From positions 1,860,001 to 1,924,000 of the forward strand of contig NZ_JABMCZ010000001.1 in the NCBI RefSeq assembly GCF_013186535.1: a DNA stretch of 64,000 nucleotides, given 5' to 3'. The translations under genes were made by a program, and so were the position numbers. This DNA comes from Nocardia terpenica. Lineage in GTDB: Bacteria > Actinomycetota > Actinomycetes > Mycobacteriales > Mycobacteriaceae. The notes beneath the pieces are model-generated. The model was given only the letters and a program-made list of their open reading frames with translations, did not search any database and had not been told where the DNA came from. Numbering within the stretch: position 1 is the stretch's first letter; every line of letters starts with the position of its first letter. Shown in pieces: positions 47,261 through 57,168 of this stretch.

Positions 47261-47314
47261 CGTGGTGTATGCGAATCGGTGCGATTGCCGAGCGCATGAG
47301 GAAGGAGCCATCCC

Positions 47315-48340
47315 ATGGCGACTGTGACGTTTGCGGGGCGTGTCGTGGACGGGCCGACGGGGTTCACGGGGGTCGAGGCCACCCCGGACTGGGCGCGAGA
47401 GATCAAGCGGCTGGCGCGCGAGCGCAACGCCACCATCCTGGCGCACAACTATCAGCTGCCCGAGATCCAGGACGTCGCCGACCATGTGGGCGATTCGCTG
47501 GCGCTGTCGCGGATCGCGGCCGAGGCCCCCGAGGACACCATCGTGTTCTGCGGCGTGCACTTCATGGCCGAGACGGCGAAGATCCTCAGCCCGGACAAGA
47601 CCGTCCTGATTCCCGACCAGCGCGCCGGATGCTCGTTGGCCGACTCCATCTCCGCCGAGGACCTGCGGGCATGGAAGGCCGAGCACCCCGGCGCCGTCGT
47701 GGTGTCGTACGTGAACACCACCGCCGCGGTGAAGGCGCTCACCGACATCTGCTGCACCTCGTCGAACGCCGTGGACGTGGTCGCCTCCATCGACCCGGAG
47801 CGCGAGGTGCTGTTCCTGCCCGACCAGTTCCTGGGCGCGCACGTCAAGCGGGTGACCGGCCGGGAGAACATGCACATCTGGGCGGGCGAGTGCCACGTGC
47901 ACGCGGGCATCAACGGCGCCGAGCTGACCGAGCAGGCCCGCACCCACCCCGACGCCGAACTGTTCGTGCACCCCGAATGCGGTTGCGCCACTTCGGCGTT
48001 GTACCTGGCGGGGGAGGGCGCGTTCCCGGCCGACCGGGTGCACATCCTGTCTACCGGCGGCATGATCGACGCCGCGCGCGCCGCGACATCGAACCAGGTG
48101 CTGGTGGCCACCGAGATCGGCATGCTGCACCAGCTGCGGAAAGCCGCGCCGGACATCGACTTTCAGGCCGTCAACGACCGCGCCTCCTGCCGATACATGA
48201 AGATGATCACCCCCGCGGCCCTGCTGCGCTGCCTGGTGGAGGGCCGCGACGAGGTGCACGTGGACCCGGAAACCGCTGCCGCGGGCCGGGATTCGGTGCG
48301 GCGCATGATCGCGATCGGCAACCCCGGCGGCGGGGAATGA
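47315..48340 (+). CDS. nadA: Quinolinate synthase A
   Basis: Makes quinolinate from iminoaspartate and dihydroxyacetone phosphate, using a 4Fe-4S cluster. The 341-residue protein shows ILAHNYQLPEIQDVADHVGDS, FCGVHFMAETAKIL, PDQRAGCSLADS, VSYVNTTAAVKALTDICCTS, HPECGCATSALY, and DRASCRYMKMIT; cluster ligands are among these Cys residues. The ATG has a strong AGGAAGGAG site. It overlaps nadB by 4 bp. Confidence 0.96.
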   Translation: MATVTFAGRVVDGPTGFTGVEATPDWAREIKRLARERNATILAHNYQLPEIQDVADHVGDSLALSRIAAEAPEDTIVFCGVHFMAETAKILSPDKTVLIPDQRAGCSLADSISAEDLRAWKAEHPGAVVVSYVNTTAAVKALTDICCTSSNAVDVVASIDPEREVLFLPDQFLGAHVKRVTGRENMHIWAGECHVHAGINGAELTEQARTHPDAELFVHPECGCATSALYLAGEGAFPADRVHILSTGGMIDAARAATSNQVLVATEIGMLHQLRKAAPDIDFQAVNDRASCRYMKMITPAALLRCLVEGRDEVHVDPETAAAGRDSVRRMIAIGNPGGGE

Positions 48341-49992
48341 CCCCGGTCGTCGCGTGGGAGGCCGAGGCGGACCTGGTGGTGATCGGCGGCGGCGTCGCCG
48401 GTCTCACCGCGGCCCGCTCCGCCTCGCTGCGCGGGTCGCGGGTGCTGACCCTCAGCAAGGGCGGCCCGACGGACACCGCCACGCAGTACGCGCAGGGTGG
48501 GATCGCCGTCGTTGCGCCGCAGGGTGATTCGGTCGACTCCCATGGGCACGACACCGTCGTGGCCGGGGCCGGGCTGTGCGATCCGGAGGCGGTGCGGTCG
48601 ATCGTCGAGGGCGGGCAGCGGGCGGTTTCCGCGCTCACCGACCTCGGCGCGGTGTTCGATCTCGGCCGCGACGGCCAGGTGTCGCGCACCCGCGAGGGCG
48701 GGCACAGCACCCGGCGCATCATCCACGCGGGCGGGGACGCCACGGGCGCGGAGGTGCAGCGGGCACTGAACGCGGCCGGGCTGCCGGTGCTGTTCGGCGC
48801 CGCCGCGGTGCAGATCGTGACCGGCCCGGCCGGTGTGCAGGGCGTGCTCGCGGTGTCGGAGCGCGGGTTCGGCCTCGTGCACGCGCCCGCGGTGCTGCTG
48901 GCGACGGGCGGATCGGGGCAGCTCTACGCGTGCAGCACCAACCCGTCGGGCGCGACGGCCGACGGCATCGCGCTGGCGCTGCGCGCGGGTGCGGCGGTCG
49001 CGGATCTGGAGTTCGTGCAGTTCCATCCGACCGTGCTGTTCACCCCCGGCGGGCTGGGCCGCCGACCGCTGATCAGCGAGGCCGTGCGCGGCGAGGGCGC
49101 GATTCTGCTGGATTCCCGGGGCGATTCGGTGACCGCGGGCGTGCATCCGCGCGGTGATCTGGCGCCGCGGGACGTGGTGTCGCGGGCCATCGCCGCCCGC
49201 ATGCAGGAACTCGGCGGCGACCACGTGTATCTGGACGCTCGCGCGATCGACGGTTTCGCGCAACGGTTTCCGACGATCACCGCCTCGTGCCTGGCAATGG
49301 GGGTCGATCCGCGGACCGATCTGATTCCGGTCGCCCCGGCCGCGCACTACCAGTGCGGCGGCGTGGTCACCGACGCCTACGGCCGCACCACGGTGCCCGG
49401 CCTGTATGCCGCCGGTGAGGTGGCCCGCACCGGCCTGCACGGCGCGAATCGCCTGGCCTCCAACAGCTTGCTGGAGGGACTGGTGGTGGGCGAGCGCGCC
49501 GGTGTCGCCGCGGCCGAACGGCTCGGCGCGGCCGCGCGCATCACCGAGATCGGCGCGGTGACCTTCCCGAGCGCCGATCGGACCGCCCTGCAACAGCTGA
49601 TGACCGACCACGTCTCGGTGGTGCGCGACCGCGACGGCCTGCGCGCCGCCGTGCTGCGACTGCTGCGACTGCTGGCCGACGATTCCCGTGCGGCCCAGGC
49701 GGAATCGGCGGCCTGCGAGGTGGACGAACGGGTCGCCGTGGCCGCCGACCGCGAGATCGCCCGGCTCGAGGATGCCGCGCTGACGCTGACGGCCCGCGCC
49801 CTGCTGGTCGCCGCCACCGCGCGCACCGAAAGCCGGGGCTGCCACACCCGATCCGACTATCCGCAATCCCGCGAGGAGCTGCGCCGCAGCCTCCCGGTGC
49901 GACTGGGCGCCGACGGCCGCCCGCAATTGGCGACCGGCGAACCGGTGACGCCCGGCGCGTGGGCCGCGCTGGCGGTGTCGAGGGCGTCGTGA
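48337..49992 (+). CDS. nadB: L-aspartate oxidase
   Basis: FAD enzyme that oxidises aspartate to iminoaspartate for NadA. The 551-residue protein has the dinucleotide motif LVVIGGGVAGLTAARSASLRG near residues 13-33, TDTATQYAQGGIAVV, the substrate-loop region EGGHSTRRIIHAGGDATG, FVQFHPTVLF, and AAHYQCGGVVTDAYGRT followed by LYAAGEVARTGLHGANRLAS. A C-terminal helical domain ends TESRGCHTRSDYP. It starts in the nadA stop codon (ATGA), so translation is coupled. Confidence 0.96.
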   Translation: MTPVVAWEAEADLVVIGGGVAGLTAARSASLRGSRVLTLSKGGPTDTATQYAQGGIAVVAPQGDSVDSHGHDTVVAGAGLCDPEAVRSIVEGGQRAVSALTDLGAVFDLGRDGQVSRTREGGHSTRRIIHAGGDATGAEVQRALNAAGLPVLFGAAAVQIVTGPAGVQGVLAVSERGFGLVHAPAVLLATGGSGQLYACSTNPSGATADGIALALRAGAAVADLEFVQFHPTVLFTPGGLGRRPLISEAVRGEGAILLDSRGDSVTAGVHPRGDLAPRDVVSRAIAARMQELGGDHVYLDARAIDGFAQRFPTITASCLAMGVDPRTDLIPVAPAAHYQCGGVVTDAYGRTTVPGLYAAGEVARTGLHGANRLASNSLLEGLVVGERAGVAAAERLGAAARITEIGAVTFPSADRTALQQLMTDHVSVVRDRDGLRAAVLRLLRLLADDSRAAQAESAACEVDERVAVAADREIARLEDAALTLTARALLVAATARTESRGCHTRSDYPQSREELRRSLPVRLGADGRPQLATGEPVTPGAWAALAVSRAS

Positions 49993-50035
49993 CATGCCTT
50001 CGCCCCGAACACATTCACGAACGAGGAGTACTCCG

Positions 50036-50896
50036 ATGAGCCTGGACTCCGGCCTGGACCACGACGCGGTGCGGGCCCTGATCCGCACCGCCCTCGACGA
50101 GGATCTGCGGTACGGCCCCGATATCACCACGGCCGCAACGGTTTCCGCGACGGCGACGGCGAAGGCGACGATGGCGGCCCGGCAGCCCGGCACCGTCGCC
50201 GGGATCGATGTCGGGCTGCTGGTGCTCGACGAGGTCATCGGCGCGGGTGCGTACGAGGTGACCGACCGGGTGGCCGACGGCACCCGGGTGCGGGCCGGGG
50301 ACGCGGTGCTGAGCCTGGTCGCCCCGACCCGCGGCCTGCTCACCGCCGAGCGGACCATGCTGAATCTGGTGACCCACCTGTCCGGCATCGCCACCGCGAC
50401 CGCGGCGTGGGTGGACGCCGTGTCCGGCACCGGCTGCCGGATCCGCGACAGCCGCAAGACGCTGCCCGGCCTGCGGGCGCTGCAGAAGTACGCGGTGCGC
50501 GTCGGCGGCGGCGTCAACCACCGGATGGGCCTCGGCGACGCCGCGCTGATCAAGGACAACCACGTGGTGGCCGCCGGGTCGGTGGTGGCCGCGCTGCGCG
50601 CGGTGCGCGACCTGGACCCCGATATCGCGTGCGAGGTCGAGGTGGACAGCCTCGACCAGCTCGACGCGATCCTCGCCGAGAACGTGGAACTGGTGCTGCT
50701 GGACAACTTCCCGCTGTGGGCCACCCAGGCCGCGGTGCAGCGCCGCGACACCCGCGCCCCGCGCACGAAACTCGAGTCCTCCGGCGGCCTGTCCCTCGAC
50801 GCGGCCGCCGACTACGCCCGCACCGGCGTGGACTACCTGGCCGTCGGCGCCCTCACCCACTCCGTCCGCGTACTGGACCTCGGCCTGGACATGTAG
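50036..50896 (+). CDS. nadC: Nicotinate-nucleotide pyrophosphorylase (carboxylating)
   Basis: Quinolinate phosphoribosyltransferase, last step of the nadABC block. The 286-residue protein shows the N-terminal domain with MAARQPGTVAGIDVG, NLVTHLSGIATAT, then the active-site arginines in RDSRKTLPGLRALQKYAVRVGG, NHRMGLGDAALIKDNHV with the catalytic Lys, VEVDSLDQLD, and KLESSGGLSLD. The ATG at 50036 follows GAGGAG by 7 bases. It is 43 bp behind nadB. Confidence 0.95.
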   Translation: MSLDSGLDHDAVRALIRTALDEDLRYGPDITTAATVSATATAKATMAARQPGTVAGIDVGLLVLDEVIGAGAYEVTDRVADGTRVRAGDAVLSLVAPTRGLLTAERTMLNLVTHLSGIATATAAWVDAVSGTGCRIRDSRKTLPGLRALQKYAVRVGGGVNHRMGLGDAALIKDNHVVAAGSVVAALRAVRDLDPDIACEVEVDSLDQLDAILAENVELVLLDNFPLWATQAAVQRRDTRAPRTKLESSGGLSLDAAADYARTGVDYLAVGALTHSVRVLDLGLDM

Positions 50897-50906
50897 GCAG
50901 GCCCCG

Positions 50907-51326
50907 TCAGAGCCCGAATTCCGCGGGCGCCAGGTGCAGGACGCGGCAGCACTCGCGCAGCACGTCGGCCCCCTGCGGGCCGAAAGGCCGGTCCGCGCCG
51001 GTGATCTCGATGCCGGTGCGGACGGCCGCGCGCGCCTGGGCGGGGCGGTCGGTGGCCCTGGCGACCTGTTGCAGCACGTAGGCACGGCCGAAGGCCGGGT
51101 CGAGGGCGAGGCGATGCCAGTTGTCCTCGAACAGGTTTCGTAGCTCGTACGGTGGAAAGTGGTGCAGCACCGGCATATCCTCGATGCGGTCGGCCACCCG
51201 CACGCGTTCGGCCGGGTCGGCCGCGCCGATCGCGCTGACCAGTGCGCAGATGCCCACGGCGGCATCGCGGAACGAACTGTCCCGCAACGTATCCGGCACG
51301 GACTCGAACTCGTGCTGAAACGACAT
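50907..51326 (-). CDS. TerB-like helical protein
   Basis: A 139-residue protein whose FRDAAVGICALVSAIGAADPAERVRVADRIEDMP and YELRNLFEDNWHRLALDPAFG resemble the TerB/tellurite-resistance helical fold. The last third (ADVLRECCRVLHLAPAEFGL) is the usual TerB ending. TerB proteins sit at the inner membrane surface in tellurite and stress complexes. No other ter genes are nearby, so the assignment is structural only. M. tuberculosis has small genes at the equivalent place after nadC, and this may correspond to one of them. Confidence 0.6.
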   Translation of the reverse strand: MSFQHEFESVPDTLRDSSFRDAAVGICALVSAIGAADPAERVRVADRIEDMPVLHHFPPYELRNLFEDNWHRLALDPAFGRAYVLQQVARATDRPAQARAAVRTGIEITGADRPFGPQGADVLRECCRVLHLAPAEFGL

Positions 51327-51417
51327 GGCACCACCCCTGCTTCGACGGCCCGACGCTAACAGAACCCGAGCCGCCCGGACCGCCCGTCTCGCGCCGAAGG
51401 GGCCGACGTGTCGAACA

Positions 51418-52588
51418 TCACACGGACAGTTCGCGTTCCAGCGGGGTCCGGAAGCGCGGTATCGCGCGCACCTCGCCGAACCAGGCGGCCGTGCGCTCGG
51501 CCTCGGCGGTGATCGCCGCCCGCGCGTCCGCGCCGACATCCTCCAGCAGCCGCCAGGCGATCTCGCCGTCCCTGCGCTGCGCCCAGCCACCCACGATGCG
51601 CCCGTCCCACCACACCGTCGGCCCTACATTGCCATTGCGGTCGAACAGGTCCGGCGCGTGCGGGCCCAGGAACCAGTCGCGGCGCTGCCAGCCCATCGGC
51701 GTGGCGTCCAACGCGGGCAGCAGCGCGGCCCAGGGCTCGGGCGCGGGCACCGGATCCAGATCGTCGGCGAGCAGTACACCGGAACCGCCGTCGAGGCCGA
51801 CCTCGGCGATCGGCAACTGCGCCAGGGTTTTTCGCACCTCGGTCATGGTCCATCCGGTCCACCACCTGATGTCCTCGACCGGCGCGGGTCCGAAGGCGTA
51901 CAGCCAGCGGCGCACGAGTTCGGCGCGCGCCGCCTCGACCGGTAGCGCGGGAACGCCTGCGGGCAGCCACGATTCGACGGGCACCCAGGTGTACTGGCTG
52001 CTGGTCCAGCCGCCGTTCGGCCGCCCGCGCACGATGCGGCCCTCGCAGCCCAGCGTGATCAGCACCCAAGTGGTGATGTTGGTGGGTTTGGAATACGACT
52101 TGCCGGGCGCCGTGTCGACCCGGGTGCGCAGCCGCGGCACCGCCGCGCCGAGCTGCGCCCCGGTCGCGCTGCCGCGCGCCAGCAACTCTCGATGGGTCTC
52201 GTCCTCCACCTCCGCCAGCCACGCCCCGATATCGCCGTCGACGACCTCGGTCAGGTAGCGGCCGTAGGCGGCGCTGCTTGTCCGCCAGCGCGTCGGCGAC
52301 GCCCGCCTGCAACGCGGGCAGCAGCCCGACCGGGGCCACGAACATGGTCCGGCGCATGGCCAGCAGGCGCACCAGCGTGCGGTCGTCGTAGAGCGCCCGC
52401 TCCACGTGCGCCGGTTCCAGCCCGCGGGTGCGGGCCGCCACCGACAGATACACCGTCGCGGGATCGGTGGCGTGCAGCGCCACCATCGCGTCGGCGACCG
52501 CCGCGACATCCGCGCCGCGCGCCGCGGCGGCGAGCCGGTGTCGCACCGCCAGCCGGGCGCGCCGTTGCGAGGCATCGATCGAACGCAC
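51418..52588 (-). pseudogene. Winged-helix DNA-binding (AlkZ/HTH_42) gene with a frameshift
   Basis: The N-terminal third is in one frame (MRSIDASQRRARLAVRHRLA, VALHATDPATVYLSVAAR, LVRLLAMRRTMFVAP, GVADALADKQRR). The remainder is in another (YGRYLTEVVDGDIGAWL, GKSYSKPTNITTWVLITLG, WTGWTMTEVRKTL, VWWDGRIVGGWAQRRDGEI). The shift lies near 52266-52272. Removing one C there on the minus strand joins DKQRR to YGRYL cleanly. Joined, it is about 389 residues, the length of HTH_42 proteins, some of which unhook DNA crosslinks. It is either a recent frameshift, a slippage-expressed gene or a sequencing error. The start is at 52588 and the stop at 51418. Confidence 0.8.
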
Positions 52589-52665
52589 GGTCGAATCCTA
52601 GCGGCCGGAACAGATCACCGACGCCCGCGGTTGATCATGGCGCCGCAATTCGATGTGGAGGTGCG

Positions 52666-53529
52666 ATGACCAAGCCCGCGGACCCCGCGTACCACTGGGA
52701 CGGCGACGCCCTGGACCTGGACGCCTACCTGGCCCGCCTCGGATTCACCGGCGAGCGCACCCCCACCGTGGCGACACTGCACGCCCTGCAGTACGCCCAC
52801 ACCACCACCATCCCGTTCGAGAATCTCGAGCCGCTGTTCGGCCGCCCGGTCCCGCTGGACGTGGAGTCGTTGCAGCACAAGTTGGTCCGCTCGCGGCGCG
52901 GCGGTTACTGCTACGAGCACGTCGGCCTGTTCGCGGCCGCGCTGGAGCGCCTCGGCTTCGGCCTCACCGGCCTGCAGGGCCGGGTGGTCATGGGCGCGAA
53001 CGCCTTACGGCCCCCCACGCACGCGCTGCTGCGCGTCACCACCGCCGACGACCCGCGAGTGTGGCTGTGCGACGTCGGTTTCGGCTCCGGGCCGCTGGCG
53101 CCGCTGGAGCTGCGCGCCGACGCGGGCGAGGTGCGGGCCGGTGACTGGCGCTTCCGCCTGGAGCGCACCCGCGGCGAACTCGACACCGACCTGTGGGTGC
53201 TGCACCATTTCGCCCGCGACGGCTGGATCGACCGGCACACCTTCACCCTCGACCCGAAGTACCGCATCGATTACGCGGTGGGCAACCACTACGTCGCCAC
53301 CGCGCCACGATCCCCGTTCACCGCCCGCCCCTATATACAGCGCATGCTCCCCGACGCGCACCACGTCCTGGACGGAACCACCTGGGTCACCGAGCATCCC
53401 GACGGCTCGGCGCGGACCCGGGAGCTGCCACCGGGCGAGCTGCCCGCCACGATCACCGAGGTATTCGGCATCGAGCTGACCGACGCCGACGCCGCCCGGC
53501 TGGCCGCCGCGGCGTGGCTCGAGCGCTGA
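52666..53529 (+). CDS. nat: Arylamine N-acetyltransferase
   Basis: Acetyl-CoA-dependent acetylation of arylamines and hydrazines, which in mycobacteria includes isoniazid. The 287-residue protein has the full Cys-His-Asp triad: Cys82 in RRGGYCYEHVGLF, His119 in PPTHALLRV, and Asp136 in VWLCDVGFG. PFENLEPLFGRPVPLD near residue 50-65 is also diagnostic. The ATG at 52666 has GGAGG at a spacing of 4-5. It is divergent from the frameshifted AlkZ-like gene. The usual mycobacterial nat operon (cholesterol-degradation genes) is not next to it. Confidence 0.93.
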   Translation: MTKPADPAYHWDGDALDLDAYLARLGFTGERTPTVATLHALQYAHTTTIPFENLEPLFGRPVPLDVESLQHKLVRSRRGGYCYEHVGLFAAALERLGFGLTGLQGRVVMGANALRPPTHALLRVTTADDPRVWLCDVGFGSGPLAPLELRADAGEVRAGDWRFRLERTRGELDTDLWVLHHFARDGWIDRHTFTLDPKYRIDYAVGNHYVATAPRSPFTARPYIQRMLPDAHHVLDGTTWVTEHPDGSARTRELPPGELPATITEVFGIELTDADAARLAAAAWLER

Positions 53530-53585
53530 GACCCGGCGCCGTTCGCTCCCGCGGCGGCGGGCGATCAGCCGGTAGGGTCGGTCGG

Positions 53586-55358
53586 GTGCGTACCGGAACG
53601 AAACTGTTCGCCCTGTTCGCCACGCCCGCGCTGGCGTTGGCCGCCTGCTCCGGCGACAAGGCGGCCGACCGATTGAACGGCACCGTGCACAGCTTCGCCG
53701 ATGCCCTCAATCGCGACGACCCCACCGCGGCGGCCGCGGTCACCAGCGATCCGGCGCAGGCCGCGGACACCCTCGGCAAGCTGTACGACAGCCTCGGCAA
53801 GAACGTGCACTTCGAGGTCGGCAAGATCGACAAGTCCGACAGCGGAGCGACTTTCGCGCTCGCCGCCACCTGGAAGTTCGGCCAGGACGGCAAGAACCAG
53901 TGGACCTACACCACCACCGGCGCGGCCGCGCAGTCCGGCGACAAGTGGAAGATCCGCTGGAATCCGGCGACCGTCGCGCCCGGTCTCGACGTCGGGCCGC
54001 TGAGCTACGGCACCGCGTCGCCGACCCCGCCCGCGCGGGTGCTCGACCGCACCGGCGCGGAACTGCTGACCCAGCAGGTGGTGACCCTGGTCCAGGTGGC
54101 GCCCGGCGCCGATCTGGGAGCCGTTGCGGCCCTGCTGAATCCGATCGACCCCGGCATCACGGCCGCGTCGCTGGAGTCGGAACTGGCCGGGGCGCAGGGC
54201 AAACCGATCACCGCGATCCGGCTGCGCCAGGCCGACCTCGACCCGATCCAGGGCGCGCTGGCGGCGCTGCCGAATGTCACGCTGGCCCCGCAGACCGAGC
54301 TGCTGACCACCGACAAGGCGCTCACCTCGCCGACCCTGGCCGGGTTGTCGGACCTGTGGCAGCACAACGCCGACGCCGCCGCGGGCTGGGCGGTGCGCGC
54401 CCGGACCGCCGACGGCACCCAGCGGGTCGGCGGGCAGGACGCCGAGCCGGTCGCCGACATCGCCACCACGCTCGATATCGGCATGCTGCGCGACGCGAAG
54501 GCCGCGCTGGCCCCGATCCCCACGCCCGCGGCGATGGTGGTGCTGCAACCGTCCACCGGCAATGTGCTGGCCGTCGCCCAGAACGCGCCCGCCGACGCCC
54601 AGGGTCCGATCGCGCTCACCGGCCTCTACCCGCCGGGTTCCACCTTCAAGACCGTCACCGTGTCCGCGGCCCTGCAGGCCGGTCAGGTGACCCCGGATAC
54701 CGTGGTCGGCTGCCCCGGCACCGAGAACATCGAGGGACGACAGATCCCCAACGACAACAACTTCGATCTCGGTCGGGTGCCGCTGCACACCGCGTTCGCC
54801 AAGTCCTGCAATACGACGATGGGACGGCTCGCGGTGAACCTGCCGCCTGACGGCCTCACCAAGGCGGCGTCGCAGCTGGGCCTCGGCGTCGACTACACCG
54901 CGCCCGGCATGACGACGGTGACCGGCAAGGTGCCCGTCGCCGACACCCCGGCGCTGCGCGTGGAGGAGGGCATCGGCCAGGGCACGGTGACCGCCTCGCC
55001 GTTCGGGATGGCGCTGGCGGCCGCGGCGCTCGCGCGCGGCTCGGTGCCCGCGCCCACCATCGTCGCCGGGAAACCCGGTGTGGCCGACCATAATCCGGAC
55101 CCGCTGCCGCCCGCCGTCGCCGATCAGGTGAAAACCATGATGCGCGAGACGATTACGAACGGCACCGCCACGCAGCTGCGCGACATCCCGGACATGCTGG
55201 GCAAGACCGGCACCGCCGAGTACATCGACGACAAGCACGCGCACGGCTGGTTCGTGGGCATCGATGGCGATCTGGCGCTGGCGGTATTCATCAGCGACGC
55301 CGGGAGCTCCACCCCGGCGGTGGAGGCCGCGGGCCGCTTCCTCCGGGCCTCGAAGTGA
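53586..55358 (+). CDS. Penicillin-binding lipoprotein (transpeptidase)
   Basis: A 590-residue class B penicillin-binding protein anchored by lipid. The lipobox LALAAC places the Cys at residue 21. An NTF2-like MecA_N domain spans about 28-150, a dimerisation/linker domain about 150-300, and the transpeptidase domain the rest. The SxxK motif is PPGSTFKTV (Ser at about 352), SxN is KSCNTT (about 406), and KTG is GKTGTAEY (about 540). It resembles M. tuberculosis Rv2864c and should crosslink peptidoglycan outside the membrane. The GTG start is at 53586. Its active-site motifs are intact. Confidence 0.92.
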   Translation: MRTGTKLFALFATPALALAACSGDKAADRLNGTVHSFADALNRDDPTAAAAVTSDPAQAADTLGKLYDSLGKNVHFEVGKIDKSDSGATFALAATWKFGQDGKNQWTYTTTGAAAQSGDKWKIRWNPATVAPGLDVGPLSYGTASPTPPARVLDRTGAELLTQQVVTLVQVAPGADLGAVAALLNPIDPGITAASLESELAGAQGKPITAIRLRQADLDPIQGALAALPNVTLAPQTELLTTDKALTSPTLAGLSDLWQHNADAAAGWAVRARTADGTQRVGGQDAEPVADIATTLDIGMLRDAKAALAPIPTPAAMVVLQPSTGNVLAVAQNAPADAQGPIALTGLYPPGSTFKTVTVSAALQAGQVTPDTVVGCPGTENIEGRQIPNDNNFDLGRVPLHTAFAKSCNTTMGRLAVNLPPDGLTKAASQLGLGVDYTAPGMTTVTGKVPVADTPALRVEEGIGQGTVTASPFGMALAAAALARGSVPAPTIVAGKPGVADHNPDPLPPAVADQVKTMMRETITNGTATQLRDIPDMLGKTGTAEYIDDKHAHGWFVGIDGDLALAVFISDAGSSTPAVEAAGRFLRASK

Positions 55359-55563
55359 TCTCTGTCACCGAAAGTCTCGGGGCGGTCACACAGTGATCTC
55401 GCCCGCAGCCCCGCGATCGCGCACATATTTCGCCCAGATCTCGCTCCGGCGTCGGGTCCGCCCGTGCGGCCCGCTACACTCGTGCGAGGAACGCGCGGGC
55501 GACCGCGCACGGTAAGTCACGGATCGCGGAGAAACTCGGAGTAGTGCCATCGAAACCGGCCAA

Positions 55564-57150
55564 GTGATCGCAGGGCATTACCGCCTGGTCGAGCGGATTG
55601 GTAGCGGCGGCACAGGCGTCGTCTGGCGTGCCGTCGACGAGCGTCTCGAACGATCGGTGGCGATCAAGCAGATCCTCACTCAGCCCAGCCTGCCCGCGGG
55701 CGAGAAGGAGATCGTGCGGCAGCGGGCGTCGCGGGAGGCCCGCAACGCGGCGCGCTTCCAGCATCCCAATGCCATCGTGGTCTTCGATATCACCGACCAC
55801 GAGGGCGATCCGTGCCTGGTCATGGAGTACCTGCCGTCCAAGAGCCTGGCGGTGGTGCTGTCCTCGCAGGGCACGCTGCCGCTGCCGCAGGTCGCGCGCA
55901 TCGGTGAGCAGGTGGCCTCGGCGCTGGTGGCCGCGCATCGGGCCGGGATCGTGCACCGCGACGTGAAGCCGGGCAATGTGCTGCTGGGCGACAACGGCAC
56001 GGTGAAGATCACCGACTTCGGCATCTCCAAGGCCAAGGGCGATGTCACCCTGACCGCGACCGGCCTGATCTCCGGCACCGCGGCGTATCTCGCGCCGGAG
56101 GTGGCGCGCGGCGCCGACCCGACCCCGGCCGCCGACGTCTTCGCCCTGGGCGCAACGCTTTTCCACGCGCTGGAGGGCGAGCCGCCCTACGGCACCAACC
56201 CGAACCCGCTGGCGCTGCTGTACGCCGCGGCCAACGGGCAGCTCAGCCAGCCGCGCAACGCGGGCCCGCTGACCGACCTGCTGCTGGATCTGCTCAGCTT
56301 CGAGCCGGAGGACCGGCCCAGCATGATCGAGATCCGCGACCACCTCGCCGATTTCGCCGACTACGGCGCGGACTCCGAGCCCACCCACATGCTGGCCACC
56401 CACCGCTCGGCCGCCCCGCGCTCGGCCCCCCGCCGCCAGCAAGCGGTCCGCACCCTCGACCGCCGCGCCGCCCAGGCCGACATCTCCACCGCGGAGATGA
56501 TGGCCACGGCCGCACCGCTTTCCGAGCCGGACCTGCCCCCGGTCCGCCCCGCACCCCCGGCCTCCCACCCGACCCGCTCGCACCCGGTGCAGGCGCCGGA
56601 GTACGCGCCGGAGCCCGAGGGCCGCAACCGCAAGTCGCTGCTGTTCGCGATCGGGTTCGCGGTGGGGCTGGTGATCGTGGCCGGGGTGCTGTACGCGATG
56701 TTCAGTAGCTCGGGGTCGAATGCGCCTGCCTCGCAAGGAGGTTCGGCGTCGACGAGCGCACCGGCGAGCGGTGGCACCACGACGCCGCCGACCTCGGCGC
56801 TGGGGCAGACGAAGAGCGCCGGTAAGGCCGACCTGAACGAGGCCCTGAAATTCGTGAAGGTCTTCTACGACCACCTCACGTACCAGGACGATTTCACCGC
56901 CGCATGGAACAGCCTGACCCCGGCTGCCCAGCAGGTCTACGGGTCGCAGCAGGCTTTCCAATCGTATTGGAAGCAGCACCCGGTGCAGAACTATCGGACC
57001 ATCGACGGGTCGAACAATTCCGATGGCTCGCTCGACATGAACGTTGCCAGCGTGGACTACCAGGACGGGCAGTCCAAGTCGGCCAGCATGCGGGTGGTCA
57101 TGGCCACCCCCAAGGGCCCGCTGCTGATCGACAGCGACATTCGGGAATAG
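55564..57150 (+). CDS. Transmembrane Ser/Thr protein kinase
   Basis: A 528-residue Pkn-type kinase with the Gly loop RIGSGGTGVVW, ATP-binding Lys35 in VAIKQI, the catalytic loop HRDVKPGN (131-138), DFG at 151-153, and GTAAYLAPEV; all catalytic residues are present. A Pro-rich linker leads to a membrane segment (LLFAIGFAVGLVIVAGVLYAMF, about 358-380), a Ser/Thr/Gly-rich external linker, and a roughly 110-residue external domain starting KADLNEALKFVKVFYDHLTY, probably NTF2-like. The GTG start lacks a good ribosome site. It follows the penicillin-binding gene by 205 bp, suggesting a cell-wall role. Confidence 0.9.
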   Translation: MIAGHYRLVERIGSGGTGVVWRAVDERLERSVAIKQILTQPSLPAGEKEIVRQRASREARNAARFQHPNAIVVFDITDHEGDPCLVMEYLPSKSLAVVLSSQGTLPLPQVARIGEQVASALVAAHRAGIVHRDVKPGNVLLGDNGTVKITDFGISKAKGDVTLTATGLISGTAAYLAPEVARGADPTPAADVFALGATLFHALEGEPPYGTNPNPLALLYAAANGQLSQPRNAGPLTDLLLDLLSFEPEDRPSMIEIRDHLADFADYGADSEPTHMLATHRSAAPRSAPRRQQAVRTLDRRAAQADISTAEMMATAAPLSEPDLPPVRPAPPASHPTRSHPVQAPEYAPEPEGRNRKSLLFAIGFAVGLVIVAGVLYAMFSSSGSNAPASQGGSASTSAPASGGTTTPPTSALGQTKSAGKADLNEALKFVKVFYDHLTYQDDFTAAWNSLTPAAQQVYGSQQAFQSYWKQHPVQNYRTIDGSNNSDGSLDMNVASVDYQDGQSKSASMRVVMATPKGPLLIDSDIRE

Positions 57151-57168
57151 CGGCCGCGGGACCGCCCG

